Shown here one piece after another: positions 1-11,800 of a stretch of DNA of 64,000 bases (positions within the stretch are counted from its first letter, which is position 1; each line of letters begins with the position of its first letter). A program made the position numbers and the translations under genes. The notes under the pieces were generated by a model that was not told the origin of the DNA, did no database searches, and worked only from the letters and a program-made list of their open reading frames with translations. The stretch is from Helicobacter sp. NHP19-003. Lineage in GTDB: Bacteria > Campylobacterota > Campylobacteria > Campylobacterales > Helicobacteraceae. The stretch is taken from the NCBI RefSeq assembly GCF_019703305.1, contig NZ_AP024814.1, forward strand, positions 1,475,827 through 1,539,826. The letters run 5' to 3'.

Positions 1-2004
1 AACTCCACTTTTATCGACAACACGAGAAGCATTAGTGCCATCATCGGTGGAGACATGAAGTTTAGTGCGCAAAACACCACCTTTAACAACAGCCGATTTA
101 GCGGAGATCAAAACCAAATCAGTTTGACCGGCACACAAAAGCTCACCCTCACAGACACCCAAATCAACAATGGGATGTCTACCGTTAGTCTAAATGCCGG
201 CACGCTCAACATGGATTGCGATGGCAAAAATGGTAGCTGTGTCCCAAACTTTAGTAAAACCCCCCCTTTTGGGGCCAGTGGCTTTAGCGGCATCAATGCC
301 GAACACCTATTAGTCAACGCCCAAACGGCCACCTTTAGCAACACCACGCTCAACATAGACCCTGTGAGCGGGGCAAATGCCGCCTTTTCAACCAACAATT
401 TGACCTTCAACAACACCACCTTTAGCGGGGACAACACTTTTAGCTTCAAGGCTTACAACAAGGGGGGGCAAGTAACCACTTTTGAAGGCACCACGACCCT
501 AGACACCGCGCAGAGCAACCAAGCCCTAAGCCCCTTTGCCACCGCTTTAAGCGGGCAGGTCATTTTAGGCTCTAATGCGGTGTTTAACATCCAAAACACG
601 CTCAACAACCCCGCCAAAACATACACGATCCTAGACACACAAAACGCCATCCAAGCTAGTAGTCAAGACTATTTAAACACCTACGCCGGGCGTTTGTGGC
701 AACTCATCCACTACCAAGGGCAGAGTGCGAGCAGCGCACAGCAAGTAACAGGTGCGTTCATCTTCAACAACCAAGTTTACAACATCCCCACAGCCGACAA
801 GGCTTACATGGTGAGCTTTGGCACAGCGCGCTTTTTAGAAACCTTTGGCAACAACCGCATGGCCTTGCAATATGTGTCGCAAGCCGCCGATGTGTGGCAG
901 TCGGTTTATCCCATGCAAAACGAACCTAATGTCCCCCAAAGTTACAATGTGGGGGTCAATGGTGTGGCCTTCATTGACCCCGCCCACAACCACAGCGACC
1001 CGGGCTACAACCCAGGCGACAATTCTTTAAGTGCCAATTCTCAAGTGAGCGGCGGGGCGACTGACACCACCATCGTTGGCAACAACGCGACCTTAGTCAT
1101 CGGCAACGACCAGCTACAGGCCATCGGCTTGAAAGCCCAGCGCGCCAGCGTCAATTTAGACCCCAGCGAAAAGACCGGCAACAGCTCCAGCACCACCCTA
1201 AGTGCCCCCAATGTCCTACTCACCAATGATTTAAACATCGGCTCTAACAAAGGCGGTTCGGGCGATTTAAACATTAGTGCCCAAAACACGATGACCATGG
1301 ATGGCCTAGATTTTAACGCCACAGGTTCGCAGCAAACCAACCAAAACACCTTCACAGGGACGCAAAGCCTAAACATCCAAAACTCCAACTTAAACGCCAA
1401 TGGCGGGGCTCTCTCTTTAAACTCTCAAAACATCCAGCTCAACCACGCCAACCTCACTGGCCAAAGCGGTGCCACAATCACGCTCAATGCCTCCAGCCAA
1501 AGCTCCAATACCCCTACACAAATCAATGCCGCGAACACGGACTTTAAGGACAGCGGGGGCTCTGTTAAGTTAAACGCCCAAAACATCACCCTAGGCACGA
1601 GCACACAGGGCACGCTTTATGATAAAAGCGTGAGCGGCGCGGCGCGCGGCGCGGTGCGCTTTAGCGGCAACAATACGGCCATTTCTATTGCGGCCACAGG
1701 GGCGCTGGATGTGGCCAACACCAGCTTTAACGAGCAAAACGGGGGGTCTATCAGCCTAAGCAGTGGGCAAAACCTCACCATTGGTCCCACCCTCACCTTC
1801 AGCGGCAACGCGACACACATCACCCTCAACACCGCCAACACCCTAAACATCACGGGCCAAGCCGGGCAAGAGGGCTTTAACGACACAAACGGGGCAATCC
1901 AATTACAAGGCCAAAACATTAAGCTCAACGCCGCCACTTTTGCGGGCAGCGGCAACTCTGTGAAAATCCTAGGGGCGGGGGGAGTGGGGCCGCTAACAGC
2001 TTAA
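1..2004 (+). CDS. VacA-like giant autotransporter, passenger part 1 (5' partial, frameshifted at 3' end)
   Basis: The frame is open to the left window edge, so the gene starts upstream. The protein is an Asn/Thr/Ser/Gly-rich beta-helix passenger with repeated short motifs such as FNNTTF, FSGDN and LTNTN, the style of the Helicobacter VacA-like family (ImaA/FaaA/VlpC). A family module (VWQSVYPM, then NGVAFIDPAHNHSDPG, then NNATLVIGND) lies at about 886-1125 and recurs three times downstream. The only cysteines form a close pair (CDGKNGSC, 219-242). The frame ends at a TAA at 2002-2004, just after a G6 tract (1977-1982). One extra G there would continue the same kind of sequence in the next frame (AANSLSATNTHFNNS). 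I therefore read this as part of one gene reaching 12979, not a separate 650-residue protein. Frameshift seen; cause (sequencing error or real) not known. Confidence 0.85.
   Translation, partial: NSTFIDNTRSISAIIGGDMKFSAQNTTFNNSRFSGDQNQISLTGTQKLTLTDTQINNGMSTVSLNAGTLNMDCDGKNGSCVPNFSKTPPFGASGFSGINAEHLLVNAQTATFSNTTLNIDPVSGANAAFSTNNLTFNNTTFSGDNTFSFKAYNKGGQVTTFEGTTTLDTAQSNQALSPFATALSGQVILGSNAVFNIQNTLNNPAKTYTILDTQNAIQASSQDYLNTYAGRLWQLIHYQGQSASSAQQVTGAFIFNNQVYNIPTADKAYMVSFGTARFLETFGNNRMALQYVSQAADVWQSVYPMQNEPNVPQSYNVGVNGVAFIDPAHNHSDPGYNPGDNSLSANSQVSGGATDTTIVGNNATLVIGNDQLQAIGLKAQRASVNLDPSEKTGNSSSTTLSAPNVLLTNDLNIGSNKGGSGDLNISAQNTMTMDGLDFNATGSQQTNQNTFTGTQSLNIQNSNLNANGGALSLNSQNIQLNHANLTGQSGATITLNASSQSSNTPTQINAANTDFKDSGGSVKLNAQNITLGTSTQGTLYDKSVSGAARGAVRFSGNNTAISIAATGALDVANTSFNEQNGGSISLSSGQNLTIGPTLTFSGNATHITLNTANTLNITGQAGQEGFNDTNGAIQLQGQNIKLNAATFAGSGNSVKILGAGGVGPLTA
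886..1125 (+). repeat. Autotransporter passenger module, copy A
   Basis: Protein-level repeat unit: Asp-Val-Trp, VYPM, NVGVNGVAFIDPAHNHS, then NNATLVIGND. Further copies are at 3809, 5418 and 6755. Confidence 0.7.
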
Positions 2005-2870
2005 GCGCCACCAACACCCATTTTAACAACAGCCAAGCGGTCAATGTCAATGCCAACAGCGCCACTTTCAGCGGTGGCAACTTTAGCCAAGACCAAAATG
2101 TCAACATCGCCTCTAGTGGCGATGGCAGTTTTAGCGGGACTGATTTTAGCAACGACCAAGCCATAAGCATTGCCGCCAACACCGCCACTTTCACCGATGC
2201 GGCCTTCAACAACACCGGGGCAGTTACCATCAAGGCCAGCGGTGGCAGCAATTTCAACAACACAAACTTTAACACCACAGGCAATATCAACATCAACGCC
2301 GGCGACACCGACACCTTCAGCGGCACAAACTTTAACACCACTGCCGATGTCAACATCACCGCCCACAACAAAGCCACTTTTGAAAACAACAGCCATTTTA
2401 CAAAAGCCCAAAACATCAACATCACCGCCAACACGGCTGATTTTAATGGCACAGATTTTAACACCACGGGCAGCGCGGACAATATTTTTAAAATCGCCAA
2501 CGCCACTTTTGACGGGGCGACCTTTAATACCCATTCAGCCTATAATTTCAGCGGCAACACCCAGACAACCTTTAGCGGCATAAGCAATATTGGAATCAGT
2601 GGCGACACCACCTTTGCCAAGAATTTGGGCACTGTCAGCTTTAGCAATGGTGCCCTGTTAAACCTCAATCAAAGCGAAATTCTAAACGCCCTACAAGGGG
2701 GTAAGACCTACACGCTCTTAAGCGGTAACGACCTTAAATTCTCCACAGACACCCAATACGCCGCCAATTTATACCAAATGGTGCAATTTGGCAATACAGC
2801 CACCACTCTAGCCAAAGACCTTAAAGGGGGTGCCACTCAAGGCGGCGACACATGGTATACATTTCTTTAG
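1983..2870 (+). pseudogene. VacA-like giant autotransporter, passenger part 2 (middle segment, different frame)
   Basis: In frame 3 the sequence from about 1983 to the TAG at 2868-2870 is open and encodes the same beta-helix style (repeated T-D-F-N-N-T and F-S-G-T-N-F motifs). It has no start codon of its own near its beginning, so it can be made only as a continuation of part 1. Its end, KTYTLLSGND followed by YQMVQFG, matches the conserved module end seen again at about 5180-5280. There the family continues IYYVSLDGQTIEETFG, whereas here the frame reads TWYTFL-stop and the ISLDGKTIKESFG continuation is found one base out of frame in the next segment. One missing base near 2855 explains this. 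Confidence 0.75.
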
Positions 2871-5800
2871 ACGGCAAAACGATCAAGGAAAGTTTTGGCT
2901 CTAATGCGCTCACCTTTTCGCTGTATGTACCCCCCCCCCCCAAACCCAAACCCCAAGATAAGCCCCAAAACCCTAGTGCAAACACGCCTAACGCGGGGCA
3001 AAGTGGCCCCAACATCGCCGGCACAGGCGGGGATAGCGGCCCAAGTGGCACCACTAACCCCAATGGCAGTGGCGCACAGGGACAAGACAAGGGCACACAC
3101 ACAGCGGGCGCACAGGGTTCGGGTTCTAGTTCGGGCACGGACAATTCCGGAGACAACACCCACACAGCTAGTGGCACACAAGGGCAAGACCAGCACAACA
3201 CCGCGGGCAATCAAGGCACAGGCACGACCACTTCGGGGCAACCAGCTAACCCCACAGCCAGCAGTGGCACAGGGCAAGCTACAGGCAATACAGGGGGCAC
3301 TGCACAAGGCAGCCACACCGCAAGTTCGGGCACTTCTAGCGCAGGTTCGGGCAATTCGGGTGGCAACACCCACACCACGCAGGGCAGTGGCGATTCAGGC
3401 AACAACACCCACACAGCCGGCAGCACACAAGGCACACATACAGCAGACAGCGGCACGCCAGGGCAAGACCAGCACAACGCCGCGGGCAACTCAGGGCAGG
3501 GGGGGCATTCAGGGAACGCACACAGTGCCAGCGATGGCTCGGGTAGTGGCAGTGGCACAACCGCCGGCGACCAGGGTAAGGGCGCACCGGCGGGCACACA
3601 GGGTGCCCCCACCGCTGGCAGTGGAGATCGTGGCTCGGGCCCAGGAGGGCAGGGACAAGGACAGGGGAAAAACCCCCAAGGCGACCACAACACCGCACAA
3701 GGCGGGGGACAAGGGGGCAGTGGAGGGCAACAGGGCGGCACGCACATCGCGCAAGGTTCGCCCGGTGTTACGCCGCCCCAACCCATCCCACAAAATGTCA
3801 ACAGCATGGACATTTGGAAAGATGTCTATGACATGGATAATTCGCAAACCTGGTCCCCGAATGTGGGGACTAATGGCATTGCCTATATTGACCCCTCCCA
3901 CAACCACAGCGACCCGGGCTATAACCAACCCGGTCTGCCCCAAAACTCCCTAACCGCCAACGCCACTTACCAAGCATGGCCCCCTCATAACTACACCGGC
4001 TCTAGCACTGCCGTACAGGGCAACAATGCAACTTTAGTCATCGGCAACGACCAAATTAAGGCTGTGGGGCTAAACGACCCCCGCTCCGTTGTTTGGCTCG
4101 ATCCTAGTGAAAGCGGCACGGAGCATTCCGAAACCAGCCTACAAGCCGACAATGTCTTCATGACCAATAACTTTTTCATTGGGCGCACGAGCAGCACGGA
4201 TGGCACGGGCAACATTGGGATCACCGCCAATAAAACTTTCACAATGGATGGCTTGCAATTCACTGCTTACAGCGGTACAGGCAGCGCGATCAGCAACTAT
4301 TCTTGGGACAAGTTTAAATCTTTAGGCAGTTTGAATATCCAAAACTCCCAATTTGCTAATGGAGGGGGTGCGCTCTACTTTAGCACCCCCACGGCCAGCG
4401 TCAACAACGCCCAATTCAGCGGTAATGGCACGACCATCGGCTTTGATGCCTTCAACCAGACAAACCCTAGTGTTGTCAACAATAACCCCAACACCAACAA
4501 CATCACCCCCGGGCAAATGAGCTTTGCCAACACCACCTTTAGCGAAAAGGCCGGGGGGCACATCCTCATCAATGGCAGCAGTGTTGATTTAGGCACCAGC
4601 ATTCAAGGCACAAAATACACCGGCACTTCCCCCGCCAGCGGGGCGGTGCGCTTTAGCGGCAACAACACAGACATTGCCATCGCCTCCACCACCGGCAACA
4701 TCAGCGCCACCAGCACCAGCTTTAAAGAACAGGCGGGGGGCAACATCAGTTTAAAAAGCGGGCAAAACCTCACCATCGGTGCCAGCAGCGCAAACCCCAC
4801 CAACGACAGCTCTTACACAAGCGCCTTTATCGGCAACAACACCAACATCAACCTACAAGCCAGCGGGGCCCTGAGTGTCGCCAACACCCTCTTTAACGAC
4901 CCTCTGCAAAATGCCAATAGCCCGCAAAACATGACCTTAGCGGGTGCGTCCATCACCCTAAACAACAATAAATTTGAGGGCTATTCGCAATACCACTTCA
5001 ACACAAACAGCCTCACTTTGCAGGGCACCACCACCATTGCCACCAACAACTACCTAAATAAGAGCAATGTGGCGACAAGCCCCTTTAGCACCTATGCGGG
5101 CAATGTCAGCTTTGGATCTAAAGCCCTGTTGGATTTAAGCAACACGCAAGAGATTTTAAACGCCCTGCAAGATGACAACACTTATACGCTCTTAAGCGGC
5201 AAGAACATCGATTATGCCAGCGACACCGCCTACGCTAAAAATCTATGGCAAATGGTGCAATTTGGCGGACAGAGCGCAACCCTAGCGACACAAGGCCTGC
5301 CACAGGGGGCTACACAGGGGCAAAATGGCATTTACTATGTGTCTTTAGACGGGCAGACCATTGAGGAAACTTTCGGAGCGAAGTCTTTAACCTTGTCGTT
5401 GCTTAATCAAGAAAAAGATGTTTGGGGGGATGTCTATACCATGACACCTGGGTGTTCTCCAGCAGCTGGGGGGGGGTGTATCGGTTGGCCTCATTGGTAT
5501 GACATTGTCCATGGGGGTTATAAAACTTATAGTCCAAATGTGGGGACTAATGGAATCGCCTATATTGACCCGACACACCAAGAGGCAGAGGGCTGGAGCA
5601 ATGGCAACACTTTAAGCACCTACACAGGCACAGGCAATGGCATGCACTTGCAGGTACAAGGGACCAACAACACTTTAGTGATTGGCAACGACACCAAGCA
5701 AGCGGCCACGGGAGGCATTGTGCGTTTGGGGGGGATTAACGGGATTTATAAAATCGATGTGGGCTACATCACAGACACCTTTAACGCCGCCAATATTTTT

Positions 5801-8800
5801 ATGACCAACACCTTCCAAACAGGCAATGCGGCGAAAACGGGGGGTGGGGCGAATGTGAGCTTCACCGCTACAAATAACATCACCTTAGACGGGCTCAATT
5901 ACCAAAACCTCAAGGCCGGGACCCAACACTCCAACGCTAGCTTTGTGTCTAGCGGGGACATCACCGCCACAAATAGCAATTTTGTAGATAATTCGGGGGG
6001 GGTCTTTAACTTCCACGGCCAAAACGACACCTTCACAAACTCCACCTTTTCGGGGGACAGCAGCCAAATCAACATCGATGCCAGCAATTCTTTAAGCCTC
6101 ACCAACACAAACTTAAACAATGGCATGAGCACGATTAATTTAAACGCTACAAACACCCTCACAATGGGGCCAAGTGCAGACAGCGCGCCTAGCACGGCCG
6201 AAGTCCCCACTAGTGCAATCAACGCTAAGGCCTTGAATGTAAGTGCCCAAACGGCGACCTTCAACAACACCAGCTTCACTCTAGACCCCACAAGCAACAC
6301 CACCTCTCAATTTAAAGTCAATCACCTCACCTTTAACAACGACACCTTTGAGGGGATCGGCAGCACTTATAGCTTTAGTGGCACACAAAACACGACCTTT
6401 TTAGGCACAAACACGATCGCCACCACGGATCTAAGCAACAACCCCAATAGCCCCTTCAAGTCGTTGGGCGGGAATGTTACTTTGGGATCTAATGCGCGCT
6501 TTGATGTGTCTAGTCCCCTGACCTATAACAAAACCTACACTTTGGTCTCAGGCTCTCACATTAATTGGCGTGATGACAGCTACGCCAAAGAGCTATGGGG
6601 CTTGGTACAATACCAGGGGATGAGCGCGATCAGCGCGCAAAGCACGGGCAACGACTCTTATATTGTGGAATTTGGGGGTCTCAGCACGCCCATTAAAGTG
6701 AAAGAAACCTTTAACAACAATGAAATCCAACTCACTTTAATCAGCCAAATCCAAGACATTTGGCCGGATGTGCACCAAATGACCACCACAGGCTGGAGGG
6801 CCGACCCCGCGCACTGGTGCACGCCTTACACCAACTCCAAGTGCAACTACACCTACACCTACAACACGAACAACAACCCCGACTATGTCGCCTACATTGA
6901 CCCGAATTTAAAAAACGGGGCCTACCCCTACAGCAACCCGGGTGGCAAGCTCTTAAGCACCTACAGCGCCACCGCCAATGGGGCAAATTACGATGTAGAG
7001 GGGCAGGGGACTTTAATCATTGGCAATAACACCAACGCAGCGGCCACGGGAGGCACGATTTGGTTTGGCATCCAAAACACCGCCCAATGGGATGATCATT
7101 GCGTGATAGGTTGTGGGACCATCACTGACACCTTCAACGCCTACAATGTCTACCTCACCAACACCATTAAAATAGGGCAGTTTGCCCTAGGCGGGGGGGC
7201 GAGCATGACCTACACCGCCCGCAACAATCTCACCGCCGATGGACTCAACTACGACCAAATCGCCACGGTCTTTCCCGGCATGCAAACAAACGCCAGCCAG
7301 CACTCCAGCGCCTATTTCATCGCCAACAAAAACATGTCCATCCTCAACTCTAACTTCAACGATGCGAGCTGGGGGCTTTTTAGCTTCAGTGCCCACAACG
7401 GCAATTTGAACTTCACGGGCAGCCAGGTGCAGGGCAGCGAAACGGCCGTAACGCTAGACTCGCCCAATGTGGCCCTCACCAACACCAATTTTTATTTGGG
7501 GCAGGGCAGCAATTTAAACATTGAAAACAGCAATCAAGGAGGCGGGGGGACTCTCAGCGCCACAGGCAGCACCTTTAGCCTCAATGAGAAAAGCCACGCC
7601 ACATTTGGCACAAACGCCAATTTCAACAACAGCACAGTGTTGCTCAACAATGGCGCGAGCGCGAGCTTTGGCAGTGGGGGCACTTTTGCCGGCAATAGTG
7701 CCCTAGATGCCGACAACAGCACCCTAAGTGTCAGTGGCAATGCCAGCTTTAGCAATGGGGCGGTGCTAAGCCTCATCAACCACGCCGTGGCAAACTTGCA
7801 AGCCGCCACTTTTGCCGACAATGCGAATGTCAATGTTGATCAGGGCTCTCAGGCCAACTTCAGCGGTGCGGTTACCTTCAACGACACCTCTAGCTTAAAT
7901 GTCAACGGGACGGGGGCGAGCGCCACTTTGGGCGCGGCCACTTTCAATGCGGGTACACACATGATCTTAAATGGCGGGGCGAGCGCCACCATCAAGGGTG
8001 CGGCCACTTTCAACGGGGGCAATGTCAACCTCAACAACAGTGCTTTAAGCGTGGGGGGCAACGCCACCTTAAACAGCGCCAACTTCGCCCTGCAAGGCAC
8101 ATCCAGCTTTGACATCAGCGGGGGGGCCAGCAGCAGCGGGACCACGAATTTAAGCCTATATGGGACAGACCCGCTCAGTGTGGGGCAGAACTTTGGCGTG
8201 AGCGGGGTTTTGAATTTCAAAGGGGCGAGCAACCCCTCTAGCGTTCCGCTAGTCAAAGTGGGCGGCACCTTTGATTTGAGCAAAACGGGCATCCTAGACC
8301 TCTCTAATGTGGATTTGTCCACAGCCCTTGGGGCCTCGCCTAAAGTTTATAACATCGTGGACGCTAGGAGCATTCAGGGGATCAGTGGGGCGGATGGCTA
8401 CCAAAAAATTGACTTTTATGGCATGCAAATCCAAAACGCCACCTACAACGCCACTAATAACAGCTGGAGTTTTGCCAACCCCTTAAATGGAGCCGAGCTC
8501 ATCACAGAGCGCATTGAAAACGGGGATTTGAGCGTAACCATCTCGAGCAATCCAAACCCCATCGCTACCAACCTTTTCAACATCGCTCCCGAGCTGTTCT
8601 ATTACAAACAATCCAAGCAAAACATCACAGGCACAGACTATGATTACAGCGATGATCGGGTGGGGACTTTCTTTTTAGACAGCAATTTTAAAGGGGTGTT
8701 CATCCCCCCCGCCACCTCCAAAATCAACCCGATCCAACCTGAGATTCCGGGCACTTATGATGGCTACAACCAACCCCTAGACCCGCTCAACATCTACAAT

Positions 8801-11800
8801 GCGGGGATCAGCCAAGCGGATTTTGGACCTCTAATGGGCATCGCCTCCACTCTGTGGCCTGCCCTAGAAAAACTCTTGGCCTCTGGGGTGCTAAACAACT
8901 TGAGCGATCCAGCCAAAGTGATGCAGGCCTTAGGCAGCGTGCAGATCAATTTAACCCCTGCACAAAAGCAGGAGTTGCTCAATGTCATCGCCGGCTTTGA
9001 CAGCAAAATCAACCAAACCTTCCAAAACGGCAATTTAGTCGTGGGGGGCACAGAGCTAGGGCAGGTCAACAGCACCAGCAAGGTGTGGTTTGGGGGCAAT
9101 GGCTATGCCGGTACTTGCACGAGCGGGCCTAGCTGTCAGGAATTAAGGAACACCTACCTAGGCCAGTTGTTTGGCTCAACAGGGGTGGATTTGGGCTACA
9201 TTGAGGCCAACTTCAACGCCAAGAACATTTACATTACAGGGACTGTGGGTAGCGGCAACTCGTGGCACATCGGGGGCTCTGCTGAAGTGAGCTTCAACAG
9301 CGCTACAAATTTGGTGTTGAATCAAGCCAACATCGAGGCGCAGGGTACGGATCAAATCTTCCCCCTGCTTGGCGCGCAGGGCTTGGATAAAATCCTAAGC
9401 CAGCCCGGGCTTGGCGGAGTTTTAGGCAATTTGATTTATCAAAAAAGCTTAGGCGAGAGCCTTGTACCCCAAGGGCTGTCCTTGCCCGGCTCCATCGCCA
9501 ACGAAACTTTAGGGCAAATCTTTAGTGCCCAGGACCTAGGCGAGGTCTTCACGATCCCTGGCATGGCAAACATCTTAAAAGACATCTTGAGCTCTAAGAC
9601 CGTGGGCTCTCTGCTTGGCAGCGGCGGGCTCATCAGCAGTTTGAGCCAAAGCGAGCAGGATAAAATCTATGGCATGCTCTCTAACGAGATCGAGAAAGGG
9701 CTAGACACCCTATCGCCCGCAGCCAAAGCCGCAGCACAAGCGGGGCTCGGCGTTGCGGGGGGCGTGCAAGGTGTCCAGCACCTCATCAACACCTTCTACT
9801 CCAAAGACACGCTTTTAACCTTAATCGATCAAATCGCACCCATGACGGGCATGACCTTGAATCAAGCCCTCTCGCAAGCCAACTCTCCGCAAGCCACAGC
9901 GGCCATGCAAAAGTTCTTAAACGACACGACCTTTGGGCAAGTCTTTAGCCAAATCATACAAAACAGCGGACTCATCAACAAAACCGTGTCGTGGCTAGGT
10001 CCTCAGATCCTAACCGACATCATGGACATGGCGATTGCGGACGCGCTCAACCCCCTAAAAGCCCTGCAAAACATGGCCGAGGATGTGGGAATCAAAATTT
10101 TAGATCAGGTGCTAGGTGCCAACACGATGGACACCCTGAAAAACTTGACCAACCAAAAGGCCATCAGCAATATCCTAGACAGCATCATTGACAACAAGGG
10201 GCTGGGCGCGCTGTGGGCCAATGGGCTAGGAAGTGTGCTGCCCCCCAATATCCAAAAAGTCCTGCAAAAAGCAGGTGTGGGGGCTCTCCTAGCGCCCAAA
10301 GGGCTTAGCGCGCTTTGGGAAAAGGGGTATTTCAGCTTCGCCGCCCACGAAAATGTGCTGAGCAACAACAGCAATTACAGCAATGAAACGGGGGGAACTT
10401 TAAGCTTCATTGCGGGCAACCAAATCGTCTTCAGCGGCAAAAACAACATCAGCTTTAGCAACTATCAGGGCACGCTCAATTTCTTCTCTAACAAGCAGTC
10501 TAACATTGATCTCACCAGCCTCAACGCCACAGATGGGCTGAACTTAAACGCCCAATTTGAGAACCTCAATATCGCTGGAGGTACAATTGCGCTCAACCAA
10601 TACGAGTCGCTGGCCGTGAGTGCGCAAAACTTTAACTTCCTAGGTACGATCAACGACACGGGCGGACTCATAGACCTTACAGGCATCACGGGGGCTAATG
10701 TCATCGGCACGATGAATTTACAAGGGGCGAGCACCTTAAAAACAAATAACTTAAGCATCGCCAAAGCCCTTGATAACCAAAGCACCAATGCGATCAATGT
10801 AGGCGGCGATTTGACCCTCTACTCGGGTGCGACCTTGACCACACAGGCGCAGGGCATCAATGTCGGCGGAGCACTAAATAGTCAGGGTAGTTATGTCTTT
10901 AACCTCAACCCCAACAGCGGCAACACCGCTACAAGCAACACCGGCACACAGGGCGCAAGCGGTGGTGCAAGCGGGGCAGAGAGCGGCACAAGCACGGGCA
11001 CAAATAGCAGTGGCGGCAACACCGGAGTGCAAAGCGCGAGCAGTGCAGGTGCAAGTGGGGGCATGAGTCAAAATGCGGGCAACTCCCAAAGCCAAAGTGC
11101 TAGCACGGGCACAGATATTGGCAGTGCAAACAGCCAAAGCGCAAATAGCAGCGCAAATAGCACAAGCAGTGTGGCGGTGCAAAATACGGGCTTTAGTGCC
11201 CTTAGTGTCGGTGGTACAAACAACCAAAGTGCTAGCGGGGCAGACAGCCAAAGTACGGACAATACAAGCGGTGCAGACAACGGCCAAAACCAAAGTGCAA
11301 ATAGCAGCAGTGGTGCGAGCAGTGCAAGCAACACACCTATAACCCCCAACACGCCCTTAGTGCAAGTGCAGGGCATCGCCACGCTAGATGCCAGCAGCAA
11401 CACCATGATCACCTTCCAAGGCGATGCGGCCAACACCTACACCTTGCTAGACAGCCAAAAATGGATGCGCTATGGCTTATATCAACAAAACTTCGACCCC
11501 AACAGCTGGAAGGATTATTTAACCCTCTACACCTATCTAAACATCAATGGCAAGAGCATGCAGCTCAATAAACAAGGCAATGGATTGACTTACAACGGGC
11601 AGGCGGTGAAGATCGCCGATCGGGGCTTGTTGGTGAGTTATCAAAACGCTCAAGGCCAAACCATCCAAGCCTCCATCGCCTTTGACAACATCAAGCTAGG
11701 GGTCAATAAAAATTTAAATGTCGGCATGCCAAACATTGAGCAATACATTGCCCACATCCAAGGCGAGGGCAGCGTGAGGGCGGTTTACGCCGCTGGAGGT

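Noticed and set aside
1977..2870. Programmed ribosomal frameshifting as an explanation for the frame changes
   Set aside because: No slippery heptamer with a downstream pseudoknot is evident at either junction, and similar one-base defects occur in many unrelated genes of this window, so missing bases are simpler.
3181..3478. CRISPR-like array
   Set aside because: The direct repeats are irregularly spaced, in frame and encode the low-complexity protein linker; there are no spacers of uniform length.
108..3943. Long minus-strand and shifted plus-strand open frames over the autotransporter (for example 3211-3813 minus, 2895-3953 plus)
   Set aside because: They are shadows of repetitive G+C-rich coding sequence: composition is extreme (Pro/Cys/Leu or Arg/Thr runs) and they overlap a gene with clear homology.
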